From assembly GCA_030448225.1 (NCBI GenBank), contig JAUJNJ010000114.1, positions 1 through 12,413 on the forward strand: a stretch of 12,413 nucleotides of DNA, given 5' to 3'. This document shows, piece by piece, positions 1 to 7,600 of the stretch. The first letter of the stretch is position 1. Each line of letters begins with the position of its first letter. A program made the translations under genes and the position numbers. The stretch comes from Phycisphaerae bacterium. Its GTDB lineage: Bacteria > Planctomycetota > Phycisphaerae > Tepidisphaerales > Tepidisphaeraceae. The notes beneath the pieces were generated by a model that was given only the letters and a program-made list of their open reading frames with translations, was not told the origin of the DNA and did no database searches.

Positions 1-67
1 AGTAGAATGAACGGTCGGAGTGGCCGCGTCGGCCGCTGATCGGCCTCACGTTATCCCGCAGAGGCAC

Positions 68-613
68 ATGCCGGTCACACCCCGCTCACCATTCCCACCG
101 TCACTTGCGTACGACGATGACCTCGAATGGTGGTCGGGCACGACGGAGCTTCTCGCATTTGCGGCCATCCGCATCGACGTCGGCGACCGCCGTTCGACTA
201 CGGCCATCGTGGAACTGCTGGTGACTGCGGGTCCCGATGGGCCAACTGCGGCCCAGGCCAATGCGTACGCTCATTGCATTGAGAACCAAGACCGCGTCCG
301 CGACATCGTCCTGACGGTGATCGCGGACTCCGCGCGCCAGGACAGGAAGCGATTTGAGCAGTGGCATTCGCCCGCAGAGCTTGAGCAACTCCTCCCGGCT
401 GACCTAACACCGGAGCGGTTGAAGACCCGCGTTAGGCTGACGAGACTCCAGATCGGTAAGCGGGAAAGGGACGGCTTCGGGTACGTCGAGTACCATGTGA
501 ACGCCGCCTGGGATCGGGAACACGGGCTGCAAGTCGTCCTCCACAAGGACCGCCTCGTGTACTCCGGCGGCTCCGGCGACGGGTGGCGCGACCGCGGTCC
601 GGCCGCGGGATAA
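68..613 (+). CDS. Hypothetical protein, DUF6985/immunity-like
   Basis: The protein is about 181 residues, soluble, with no signal peptide or membrane segment. Visible features are an N-terminal 'YDDDLEWWSG' segment, alternating beta-like stretches, a central helical part beginning 'PTAAQANAY', and a C-terminal 'VNAAWDREHGLQVVLHKDRLV' strand pair followed by a Gly/Ser/Asp tail. This pattern (W-x-G strand, 'PT..Q' helix, 'WD.EHG...H..R' end) resembles DUF6985-type domains, which are abundant in planctomycetes and often occur as immunity-like proteins. That assignment is from memory of the pattern and is tentative. I chose ATG 68 because it directly precedes the conserved-looking part and has GAGG just upstream; an in-frame GTG at 20 is the alternative. 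GC and codon use are visibly less extreme than in the tail genes to the right, so the gene is probably not part of the phage operon. A GC-rich inverted repeat lies at its stop codon. Confidence 0.6.
   Translation: MPVTPRSPFPPSLAYDDDLEWWSGTTELLAFAAIRIDVGDRRSTTAIVELLVTAGPDGPTAAQANAYAHCIENQDRVRDIVLTVIADSARQDRKRFEQWHSPAELEQLLPADLTPERLKTRVRLTRLQIGKRERDGFGYVEYHVNAAWDREHGLQVVLHKDRLVYSGGSGDGWRDRGPAAG
592..608. repeat. Short GC inverted repeat at gene end
   Basis: CCGCGG at 592-597 and CCGCGG at 603-608 can pair around a 5-base loop, just before the TAA at 611-613. There is no T-tract after it, so it is not a classical intrinsic terminator. In sequence this GC-rich, such a palindrome can arise by chance. 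Confidence 0.3.
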
Positions 614-963
614 CCCCGCACTGCAGCGGCTGTGCCGTTCTGCTGTCAAACCGGCTTCTTCAACCCTCGCGACAACCTCCCCGATCAGGACCTCACGCCG
701 CTTTCACCAGCCACGCGGCGCAGCCGCCCTTGGCCACGAATCCGGCTGCTTCCTCCCCGGACGCCCCTGCGGCTTGGGTGAGTGATCGTGCGCGACGGTC
801 CACGTCCACACGATCGTCCGCGACTAGGCGCAGGCCCGGGCGGAGGAGCGGCGGCGGTTGCTGGACCGCTGGCGATCGACCGGCACGCCGGCGGCAAGGC
901 GCGCGAGGCCTCCGGCCGTCACTCGGATGAGGCGGGGCGTCGGCCGGCGTCTAACCCGCCGAG
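614..963. other. Region without intact gene; possible 3' remnant of a lost upstream gene
   Basis: No convincing ORF with both a start and coding character is present. From 614 to about 825 the sequence is of moderate GC and I see no gene or RNA in it. From about 829 the composition changes to that of the tail operon. One frame (829-960) reads as a charged helix containing 'AQARAEERRRLLDRW', which looks like the C-terminal helix of a phage structural protein. It is preceded by an in-frame TAG at 826-828 and never reaches its own stop before the next gene starts. A frame change around 890 would give a plausible end at a TGA (928-930) or TAA (952-954). I read this as the truncated tail end of a gene that should precede the M homologue, possibly a tape-measure or assembly protein, but the identity is not supported. 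Confidence 0.35.
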
Positions 964-1731
964 ATGGCCGCGCCGCCCCCCTACGCCCTGACCGTGACGC
1001 CCGGCGGCTCCGCGCCGCTGCTGCGGGCGGTCGTCACCCCGTTCGCCCGCGAGAACCTGCACTGCGCCGCCACGGTCGTCCGCGGCCGCCTGGCGACGAC
1101 CGGTGCGGTCGTCCAGCACACGGGGACGCGGCTGCGGTCGACCCACCTGCTCCCGCTCGCGCCCGCCGCGACGGGCACGGGCAACGTCACGACGCCCGAC
1201 GTGCAGTGGGCCGCGGCCGCGAAGGACGCCAACGGCAACTGGAGCGAGTGGTCGCGGGCCGTCGCCGCGCCGGCGGCGACCGAGTTCAAGACCGGCGGGA
1301 CGAACCAGGTGTCGGTCGGGCAGGGCCTGCTCGGCGGGGCCGACGGGCTGCTGGAGGAGCCCGCCGTGGCGTTCCCCCACCTCAGCCTCGGCAGCGGGCA
1401 GGGCTCGGTCGGCCGCACGCTCGTCGGCGAGGGGTTCTACGACGAGGTCCGCCGCCGCAAGTGGACGCGCGAGCGGTCCGTCTTCCACTGCCAGTTCAAC
1501 GACCTCGACGCCGGGCAGGTCGCGGTCCTGCACCGCTTCTTCCGGGCGCTCAACGGCCCGTACAAGCCGTTCGTGTTCCACCACCACGACCCCGGCGCGA
1601 CGCGGCCGGGGCGGTACGTCGTGCGGTTCCGCGAGCCGGAGGTGGCCGACGAGCTGTTCGCGGTCGACCGCTCGTCGCTGGGCTTCGTGCTGATCGAGGT
1701 CCTGCGGAACGTCGAGGGGATGGGCGTGTGA
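964..1731 (+). CDS. Phage minor tail protein, gpM-like, first copy
   Basis: The 255-residue protein has two parts. Residues 1-105 are Ala/Thr-rich and end in 'DANGNWSEWS', the typical last strand of a fibronectin-III-like domain. Residues 155-250 resemble lambda gpM-type tail-tip proteins (DUF2460-like in character): a strand 'SVFHCQFNDL', a helix 'AVLHRFFRALNG', the segment 'YKPFVFHHHDP', then 'YVVRFREPEV' and a final 'LGFVLIEVL' strand. In lambda, gpM sits at the distal tail and is followed by L, K, I and J. Here the next genes are a second M homologue, L, K and J, which supports the call. The ATG at 964 has only a weak purine stretch upstream. The stop overlaps the next start (GTGA, 1728-1731), so the two are probably translationally coupled. 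Confidence 0.75.
   Translation: MAAPPPYALTVTPGGSAPLLRAVVTPFARENLHCAATVVRGRLATTGAVVQHTGTRLRSTHLLPLAPAATGTGNVTTPDVQWAAAAKDANGNWSEWSRAVAAPAATEFKTGGTNQVSVGQGLLGGADGLLEEPAVAFPHLSLGSGQGSVGRTLVGEGFYDEVRRRKWTRERSVFHCQFNDLDAGQVAVLHRFFRALNGPYKPFVFHHHDPGATRPGRYVVRFREPEVADELFAVDRSSLGFVLIEVLRNVEGMGV
1714..1719 (+). promoter_or_regulatory. Ribosome binding site deciding GTG 1728
   Basis: GAGGGG lies 8 bases before GTG 1728. It picks this start within an open frame that otherwise runs back to 858 through the preceding gene, and it explains the GTGA overlap with the stop of the upstream gene. Confidence 0.7.
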
Positions 1732-3170
1732 TCGACGAGACGTTCCGCGACGAGTCCCCGCCGCCCGACCCGCTCCCCGAGGGGGAGACGGGCACGGCCG
1801 ACGCGTCGACCCGCTGGAAGCCCGCGCCCGGGCTGGCGACCAGGTTCGCGTTCGCCGCGTCCCCGACCGACGGCGGCGTCGCGCTGACGCCGTCGGCCGC
1901 GGGCGAGGCCGGGATCCTGCACACGACCGCGCCGCTGCCGCTCGAGGCCCGCTACGAGGGGGGCGACAGCGGGCCGTCCAACCAGCGGGTCGAGGTCGAG
2001 TACGAGTTCGGGCCCGGCGGCGTGACGCCGGCCGGCTCGCTCGGCGCGATCGCGCGCTACGTCGACGGGGCGAACTTCCTGCGCATCGAGGTCACGCTCA
2101 GCGGGCCCGCGCCGCGGGCGCGGATAGTCGAGCGGGTCGACGGCGTGGACGCGGTCCTGATCGACACGGACCTGACGGACGTCCCGCGCCCGGCGATCGT
2201 CACGCGCGGCGCGGTCCGGCTCGAGGCGGTCGGCTCCCGCCTGCGCGGCTGGCGGGTCGACGGCCGCGGCGACGTGCCGGACGTGCCGCCGGCGTTCGCG
2301 GTCGACCTGGCCGGGCCGGTGCGGGAGGGCGGCTGGGGCGTCTGGTCGAACGTCGCGGAGGTCGGCCGGGCCCGCGTCCGCCGGTTCCACGCGATGGACC
2401 TGCCGCAGGCCGTCCTGCCCGCGCCGACGCTGCGGCTGTTCGACGCGAACACGCTCGGGTACGCGCTGACGCCCGTCACGCTCGCGTGCGCGCCGGCCGG
2501 CGGGACCGGGGCGGAGTACGAGTGGGAGGTCTACCCGGCCGAGGACGGCGACTTCCCCGACGCGGTCCGCGACGTGAGCGTGGGCGGCCCGACCCGCTCG
2601 GCGTTCGTGCGCCCCGGCTTCGCGTACGACGCGCGGGTGCGCGTGATCGGGCTCGACGGGTCCTTCGGCGGGTGGACCGAGTACGTCCGCCTCGTCGGGC
2701 CGGGCGAGAAGGCGGCCCCGAGGGCCGGGCCGCCGATGCCCGCCGACGCGTTCCCCGCCGTCGACGACGACGGGGAACCGATCGTCCCGGCGTACGTGAT
2801 GCCCACGACGCAGACGGCCGGCGTGGCCGCGACGGTCAGCGACGCCGGCCGCGAGTCGCTGACGGCCGCATGGTCCCGCCCCCGCGCGTCGTTCGAGCTG
2901 ACGTTCGACGCGCTGACCGCGTCGGCCCTGTTGGTGCTGCGCGACTTACACCGCCACATGGGCGGCGCGGAGCGGCCGTTCCGCGGGACGCACCCCGTCA
3001 CGAACGCCGAGTACGCGTGCCGGTTCGCGGCCGACGAGGAGCGCGTCGACTGGTTCGAGCACGACGGGGCCGAGCAGACCGGCCGGCTGCGCCTGGCGCT
3101 GCTGGAGGTCGAGGTCGACCGCGTCGTGACGCTCCCGCTGGCGATCCAACTGGACCCGACCCTGGACTGA
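1728..3170 (+). CDS. Second gpM-like tail protein with jelly-roll and FN3-like N-terminal extension
   Basis: The protein is 480 residues from GTG 1728; the open frame extends upstream, but that part overlaps the preceding gene. Residues about 1-225 look like a concanavalin/laminin-G-type jelly-roll: 'F.D' start, 'LGAIARYVDGANFLRIEV', 'VRLEAVGSRLRGWRVDG', then 'GGWGVWSNVAEVGRARVRRFHA', the usual closing strands of such domains. Residues about 232-325 look FN3-like ('YEWEVYP', 'YDARVRVIGLDGSFGGWTEY'). Residues about 355-465 form a gpM-like domain ('FELTFDALTASALLVLRDL', 'FRGTHPVTNAEYACRFAADE', 'RLALLEVEV') parallel to the C-terminal half of the upstream gene. Jelly-roll domains in tail proteins often bind glycans, so a receptor-contact role at the tail tip is a reasonable inference. 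There is no catalytic signature. Only 30 bases separate it from the L-like gene. Confidence 0.7.
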   Translation: MIDETFRDESPPPDPLPEGETGTADASTRWKPAPGLATRFAFAASPTDGGVALTPSAAGEAGILHTTAPLPLEARYEGGDSGPSNQRVEVEYEFGPGGVTPAGSLGAIARYVDGANFLRIEVTLSGPAPRARIVERVDGVDAVLIDTDLTDVPRPAIVTRGAVRLEAVGSRLRGWRVDGRGDVPDVPPAFAVDLAGPVREGGWGVWSNVAEVGRARVRRFHAMDLPQAVLPAPTLRLFDANTLGYALTPVTLACAPAGGTGAEYEWEVYPAEDGDFPDAVRDVSVGGPTRSAFVRPGFAYDARVRVIGLDGSFGGWTEYVRLVGPGEKAAPRAGPPMPADAFPAVDDDGEPIVPAYVMPTTQTAGVAATVSDAGRESLTAAWSRPRASFELTFDALTASALLVLRDLHRHMGGAERPFRGTHPVTNAEYACRFAADEERVDWFEHDGAEQTGRLRLALLEVEVDRVVTLPLAIQLDPTLD

Positions 3171-3187
3171 ACACCGACCGACGACCC

Positions 3188-3193
3188 GAGGGA
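3188..3193 (+). promoter_or_regulatory. Ribosome binding site of the L-like gene
   Basis: GAGGGA sits 7 bases before ATG 3201, in the only real gap (3171-3200) between genes of this operon apart from a 4-base one. No promoter is apparent in the gap. Confidence 0.65.
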
Positions 3194-3200
3194 CACGACG

Positions 3201-4160
3201 ATGCGGGACATCTCCCGGCCCCTGTTCAAGATCCTCAACGGCGACCGCTTCGAGGAGGTCGCGTTCCTGACGATCCGCCTCGCCGGCGGGTCCGAGGGCA
3301 GCGCGATCCGGCTGACGAGCGCGGGCGAGTCGACGACGTTCGGCGACGCGGTCTACTCGCCGATGAACTTCGGCCGCGGCTCGGTGCAGGAGGTCCTCGC
3401 CGCCGAGAGCCAGTCGGTCCCGTCGGTGACGATCGTCGTCTCGAACGTCGACACGCAGATGGCGACCCTGCTGGGGCGGGCCGAGCTCGAGGGCGCGTGG
3501 GCCGACCTGTGGCTGACCGACCGCCGCCTCGTCGGCCGCCAGCGCGACGCGTTCCGGCTGACGCAGGGCGAGGTCCGCTCGCCGCAGGTCAGCGAGCGGT
3601 CGCTCGTGTTCCAGATCTACAACGTGATCGGGCTGACCGAGCGGCTCCGCGTGCCCGGGCGGATCCACCAGCCGCTGTGCAACTACGCGTACGGCTCGGC
3701 CGCGTGCGGCGTGGAGCTGAACATGGCCACGGTCCGCGCCGGGTGCCTCGCCGGCTCGACCGAGTGGGCGGTCCGCGCCGAGGCCTCGGCCGTGACGGCG
3801 ACGATCCCCGCGGGCGGCGGGACGACGTTCTACGCGCACGGCTACGCGGTCGGGATCGACGGCCCCAACGCGACGCAGGCCCGGCCGATCCAGCGCGTCG
3901 AGGAGTCGTCCGACGGCACGGTCCGCGTCCACCTGCGCCGCCCGCTGCTCAACCCGCCGGCCGAGGGCGACCGCTTCCTGTTCCGCCGCGGCTGCGGCAA
4001 GACGGTCGGCGACTGCGCCGCCCGGCAGGGCACCGCGCTGAACCACGGCGGGTTCCCGGGCGTCCCCTACGGCCGGCTCCGCCCGATCAAGTCCGCCGAG
4101 CCCGGGGACCACGCGTCGCTGACGCCGCCCGAGCCCACCGACGGGGAGCTGTGCCTGTGA
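3201..4160 (+). CDS. Phage minor tail protein L-like (DUF2163/BR0599-type), Fe-S cysteine pairs
   Basis: The protein is 319 residues. The N-terminal half (1-150) is beta-rich and carries the familiar 'VYSPMNFGRGSVQEV' stretch. The C-terminal half has five cysteines, C160, C169, C182, C265 and C272. The 9-residue and 7-residue spacings of the outer pairs, and the signature 'RRGCGKTVGDC..RQGTALNHGGFPGVP', match the lambda gpL / DUF2163 / BR0599 group, whose members coordinate an iron-sulfur cluster through conserved cysteines. The protein should sit in the tail tip between the M-type proteins and the hub, probably as a ring component. Order (M-M-L-K-J) and coupling to the downstream peptidase through a GTGA overlap support this. 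Start ATG 3201 has a good ribosome site. The reading frame is intact. Confidence 0.85.
   Translation: MRDISRPLFKILNGDRFEEVAFLTIRLAGGSEGSAIRLTSAGESTTFGDAVYSPMNFGRGSVQEVLAAESQSVPSVTIVVSNVDTQMATLLGRAELEGAWADLWLTDRRLVGRQRDAFRLTQGEVRSPQVSERSLVFQIYNVIGLTERLRVPGRIHQPLCNYAYGSAACGVELNMATVRAGCLAGSTEWAVRAEASAVTATIPAGGGTTFYAHGYAVGIDGPNATQARPIQRVEESSDGTVRVHLRRPLLNPPAEGDRFLFRRGCGKTVGDCAARQGTALNHGGFPGVPYGRLRPIKSAEPGDHASLTPPEPTDGELCL
4143..4148 (+). promoter_or_regulatory. Ribosome binding site favouring GTG 4157 over GTG 4151
   Basis: GGGGAG ends 8 bases before GTG 4157 but only 2 bases before the alternative in-frame GTG 4151. The later GTG is therefore the better start; it also forms a GTGA overlap with the upstream stop. 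Confidence 0.6.
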
Positions 4161-4636
4161 CGGCGCCGGCGGCCGGCGAGGGCGAGGACGGGATGTTCGC
4201 GGCCGCGCTGGCGCGCGTCCCGCGGGGCGTGCCGCGCGTCCACCACGGGCGCGACGCCGCGGGCCTCGACTGCGTCGGGCTGTTCTTCCTGCTCTACCGC
4301 CTCGCCGGGCGGCCGGTCGACGAGGTCGACGGCGACTACCCGCCGGCCGACGAGATGACCAACGCCGACGTCGAGCGGTTCGTGTCGCGGTGCCTCGGCC
4401 GCTTCGAGGTCCTGCCGCCGCGGGGGTACCACGCCGACCGGCTCGTGCCGGGCGACGTGATCGTCATGCGCGGCGACCGCCGCGGCACGGACAACCACGT
4501 CGGCGTCTACGTGGGCGGGCGGCGCGTCGCGACGATGACGAACCGCCTGCGCGCCGTGCCGGCGTCCCGCGTGATGCCGTGGGCCCGCTGGGTGCTGCGG
4601 CTGCGGCCGACGACGACCACGAACCCCGGAGACTGA
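4157..4636 (+). CDS. NlpC/P60 cysteine peptidase, tail-associated (gpK-like)
   Basis: The 159-residue protein is an NlpC/P60-fold peptidase. The catalytic cysteine is C39 in 'GLDCVGLFFLLYRL', and the catalytic histidine is H114 in 'TDNHVGVYVGG', preceded by the usual 'LVPGDVIVM' strand. Such domains cleave peptide bonds in peptidoglycan stems. In lambda-like phages the gpK homologue acts at the tail tip during assembly or entry. Length and position directly before the hub gene fit gpK, although lambda gpK also has an N-terminal JAB-type domain that is missing here. The frame is open far upstream, overlapping the L gene; GTG 4157 is chosen from the ribosome site and the GTGA overlap. No signal peptide is present, as expected for a virion protein. 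The tail is Pro/Thr-rich. The next gene begins 4 bases after the stop. Confidence 0.85.
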   Translation: MTAPAAGEGEDGMFAAALARVPRGVPRVHHGRDAAGLDCVGLFFLLYRLAGRPVDEVDGDYPPADEMTNADVERFVSRCLGRFEVLPPRGYHADRLVPGDVIVMRGDRRGTDNHVGVYVGGRRVATMTNRLRAVPASRVMPWARWVLRLRPTTTTNPGD

Positions 4637-4640
4637 ACAG

Positions 4641-7600
4641 ATGGCAGGCGGACTCGAGATCGCGATCCCGGCGCTGCTCGGCGGGCTGAACGCGGCGGCG
4701 GCGGGCGGCTCGCTGACGACCGTGATCGTCGGCGTCGCGATCGGGGCCGGCGTCGGCGCGCTGGGGCTGATCCTCCAGGACGGGAAGAAGCCGGGGACGC
4801 GGCGGTCGGTCGACGACCTGACCGTCTCGACGGCCGTGCGCAACTCGGTCGTCCCCGTCCTGTTCGGGCGCGGCCGGATGTCGGGGAACTTCGTCGCCCT
4901 GGGCGGCTTCGGCGGCGTCAAGGACCGCCTCGAGGGCTCGCGGAACCGGCGGCTGCGCATCTGCCACGCCGTGATGAGCCTGTGCGAGGGTCCGGTCCAG
5001 GCGTGCGGCAACTACCACCTCGACGGCCGCACGATGATCCGCGCCCGCAAGGCCGAGGACTTCGCGCGCAACGCGCCCGGCTGGCGGATCATGCACCTGC
5101 CCGGCACGGCCGACGAGGTCGCGCACCCGTTCGTCACCGACGCCGGCAGCCGGTTCCCCGCCAACACGCTCGTGCACCGGCGCACGGCCAAGCTGCTCGT
5201 GCACACGGTCGTCGGCGACCAGCCCCGGCTCCCGGACGTGAACTGCGACGTGTTCGGCCCGGACCTGACCGTCACCGACGTGCGGCCGACGCAGGCGCAC
5301 GCGGTCGAGGCGGACGTGGTCCCGACGACGGTCACGTCGTTCGGCTACGACGCGCACGCCGAGGCGTTCTGGTACGCGGGGACGTTCGCCGGCCGCGCCG
5401 CGGCGAGCGGCCTGGTGATCCTGCCGCGCGACGGCTCCCCGGGCACGCACGTCGCGCCCCCGACCGGCGTCGCGTCCGTCACGCGCGGCTGGTACCTCGG
5501 CCGCCACGACGTCGTCTGCCTCCAGGACCCGGCCGACCCCGCGACGTTCTACCTCGGCCACGCGGACTCGCAGCCGGCCGACGAGGCGTGGGAGGCGGTC
5601 CGCCCCGACCCGTCGCTCTACGCCACGCCGATCAGCCACCACCACCTCGACGAGCTGAACGGGATCCTGCACACGTACCACCCGAACGTCGGCGGCCCGG
5701 GCGGCACGTTCGCCCGGTGGTGGCTGCTGACCGGCCGCGTCGAGCGCGTCGCCAGCCGGCTCAACGGCGCGCCGTCCAAGATGATCTACTCGCCGGACCT
5801 CGACGCGTACGTCTGCTGGCACGCGGGCGCCAAGATCGTGCTCGTGAACCCGCGCGACGGGACGCACCAGGCCGAGTCGACGTCCGCGGTCGACGCCGCG
5901 GGGGGGCTCGCCGTCAGCGGGTCGTGCGCCGTCGCGATCGGCGAGGACGGGCAGGTCCAGTACTGGTCCGCGTCGGTCGGGGCCGAGCCGCCGGCGGTCG
6001 TCGTCGGCGGCGCTGGCGCCGGCGGCGGGCTCGCGGTCCCGGGGCGACCGCGCAGGGCTCGCGTTCGCCTACAACACGTGGACCGGGCACGTCACGATGT
6101 CGGCGGCGACGGGCTTCGCGAACTTCCTCGTCTCGATCGTCGAGCACCGGGAGGACGTGTCGGTTGGGGACGCAGGGCGAGTGCGAGTTCCGTGGGTTCG
6201 ACGACGCGGCCGGGCCGTTCTTCGCGCCGCTGCCGGCCCAGGCGTACCTCGGCCGCTGGTGGCGTGACTGGAGTTCGCGGCCGTTCGTCGGCGCGACTGC
6301 GTCGTCCGCAGCTTCCAGGGCCACTCGTCGCTCGCGGCGGCGATGTGGGCGACGCTCGTCAAGCAGGAGGGCCAGACGTTCGAGCGGTGGGGGGCCGGGA
6401 TGAAACCCCGCGTACGTCGCGCGCAGCAGCCTCGAGGCGCTGCACGGCTGGTGCGTCGGCGCGTGGCCGTTCAAGGTGCCGGGCGCGGGTGTACTACCGA
6501 GGAGGAGGAGGGGTCGTTCCGCAGGACCCGTTCGCCTACTGGGGCGAGCGGGCGAAGTTCGACTACGTGCTCGACGCCGAGGTGTCGGTCAGCGATTTGA
6601 TCAGCAACGAGATGCTGGCGAGCGTCAACGGCTACCGGACGATGTCCGGCGGCCGCCTGCACGTGATGATCCGCGGCCGGGCCTGTGGCCGCAGTGGCAC
6701 TTCACCGAGCGCAGCTGAAGGACGGGCAGCTCGACCTGGCGTTCCTCGGCCGCGGCAGCGTCAACCGCGCGCGTGCAGTTCACGAACGTGCGCGACGACT
6801 ACCGCAAGGACTTCGCCGAGGCCAACGACGAGTTCGACCAGGACGTGCGCGTCCGCGGCCGCGTGCAGGTCGAGACGCTCGGCCTCAACGGCATCGCCCG
6901 CTTCGGCCAGGCGGATTGGCTCGCCAAGCACCTGCTCGACGCCGCGGCCGCCGCGCGGCGGCAGGTCGAGTTCGAGACGCACTTCCTCTGGATGGTCCTG
7001 ACGCCGGGCGACGCGATCGAGGTCAGCCACCGGGGCACCGGCCTGCGCGCCGCGACGTTCCGCGTCACGCAGCTCGCCGAGAACGAGGAGGCGACCGGGC
7101 GCGTGACGGCGGTCGAGCACCGCCGCACCGGCGAGGTCGTCCGGTCCGGACAGAGCGACCGCGAGGGGCCGCCCGGCGCCGGCGGCGGCGGGCCCGGCGG
7201 CGACCTGCCGGACGACGATTGCGCGCGAGTCGGCCGGGACGGCGGACGACGGCGTCACCTGGTTCGACGCCGGCGGCGGCTACTCGGCCGGGACGTACAG
7301 CCTGAGCTACTCCGACGGGAGCTACCAGCTGCCCGGGGCAGAGCGGGTACTACGTCGGCGGCTACGAGATCGTCACCGTCGACCCCGTCACCGGGGACGT
7401 CACCGTGCTCGGCGCGCGCCGGGCGTGGACGTGCCCGGCGGGTACGCGACGGACGACGCGGCCCGCGGCCAACGTCGGCCGGACGACCGACGATCACGCT
7501 CGCGGCGAGCGGCCCGGTCGGCGCGTGCGCCTCAGGCCGGAGTACACCGGCGGCGAGGATGAGGTCGCGTCGATCTTCGAGCTGTGCCGGCGGCGGCGGC

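Noticed and set aside
644..649. Minus-strand TTGACA, possible -35 box
   Set aside because: No matching -10 at suitable spacing and no gene starts downstream on that strand.
858..1727. Long open frame upstream of GTG 1728 that would make a 770-residue protein
   Set aside because: The extra part is Arg/Pro-rich antisense-like shadow of the first gpM-like gene, with no ribosome site; GTG 1728 has a strong one.
2486..4156. Open frame of several hundred codons before the NlpC/P60 gene
   Set aside because: It overlaps two well-supported genes and reads as Arg/Gly/Pro low-complexity sequence typical of a shadow frame in very high-GC DNA.
4464..5867. Minus-strand 467-codon open frame opposite the peptidase and hub genes
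   Set aside because: Arg/Ala/Val/Asp-rich mirror of the hub codons, no domain, no ribosome site.
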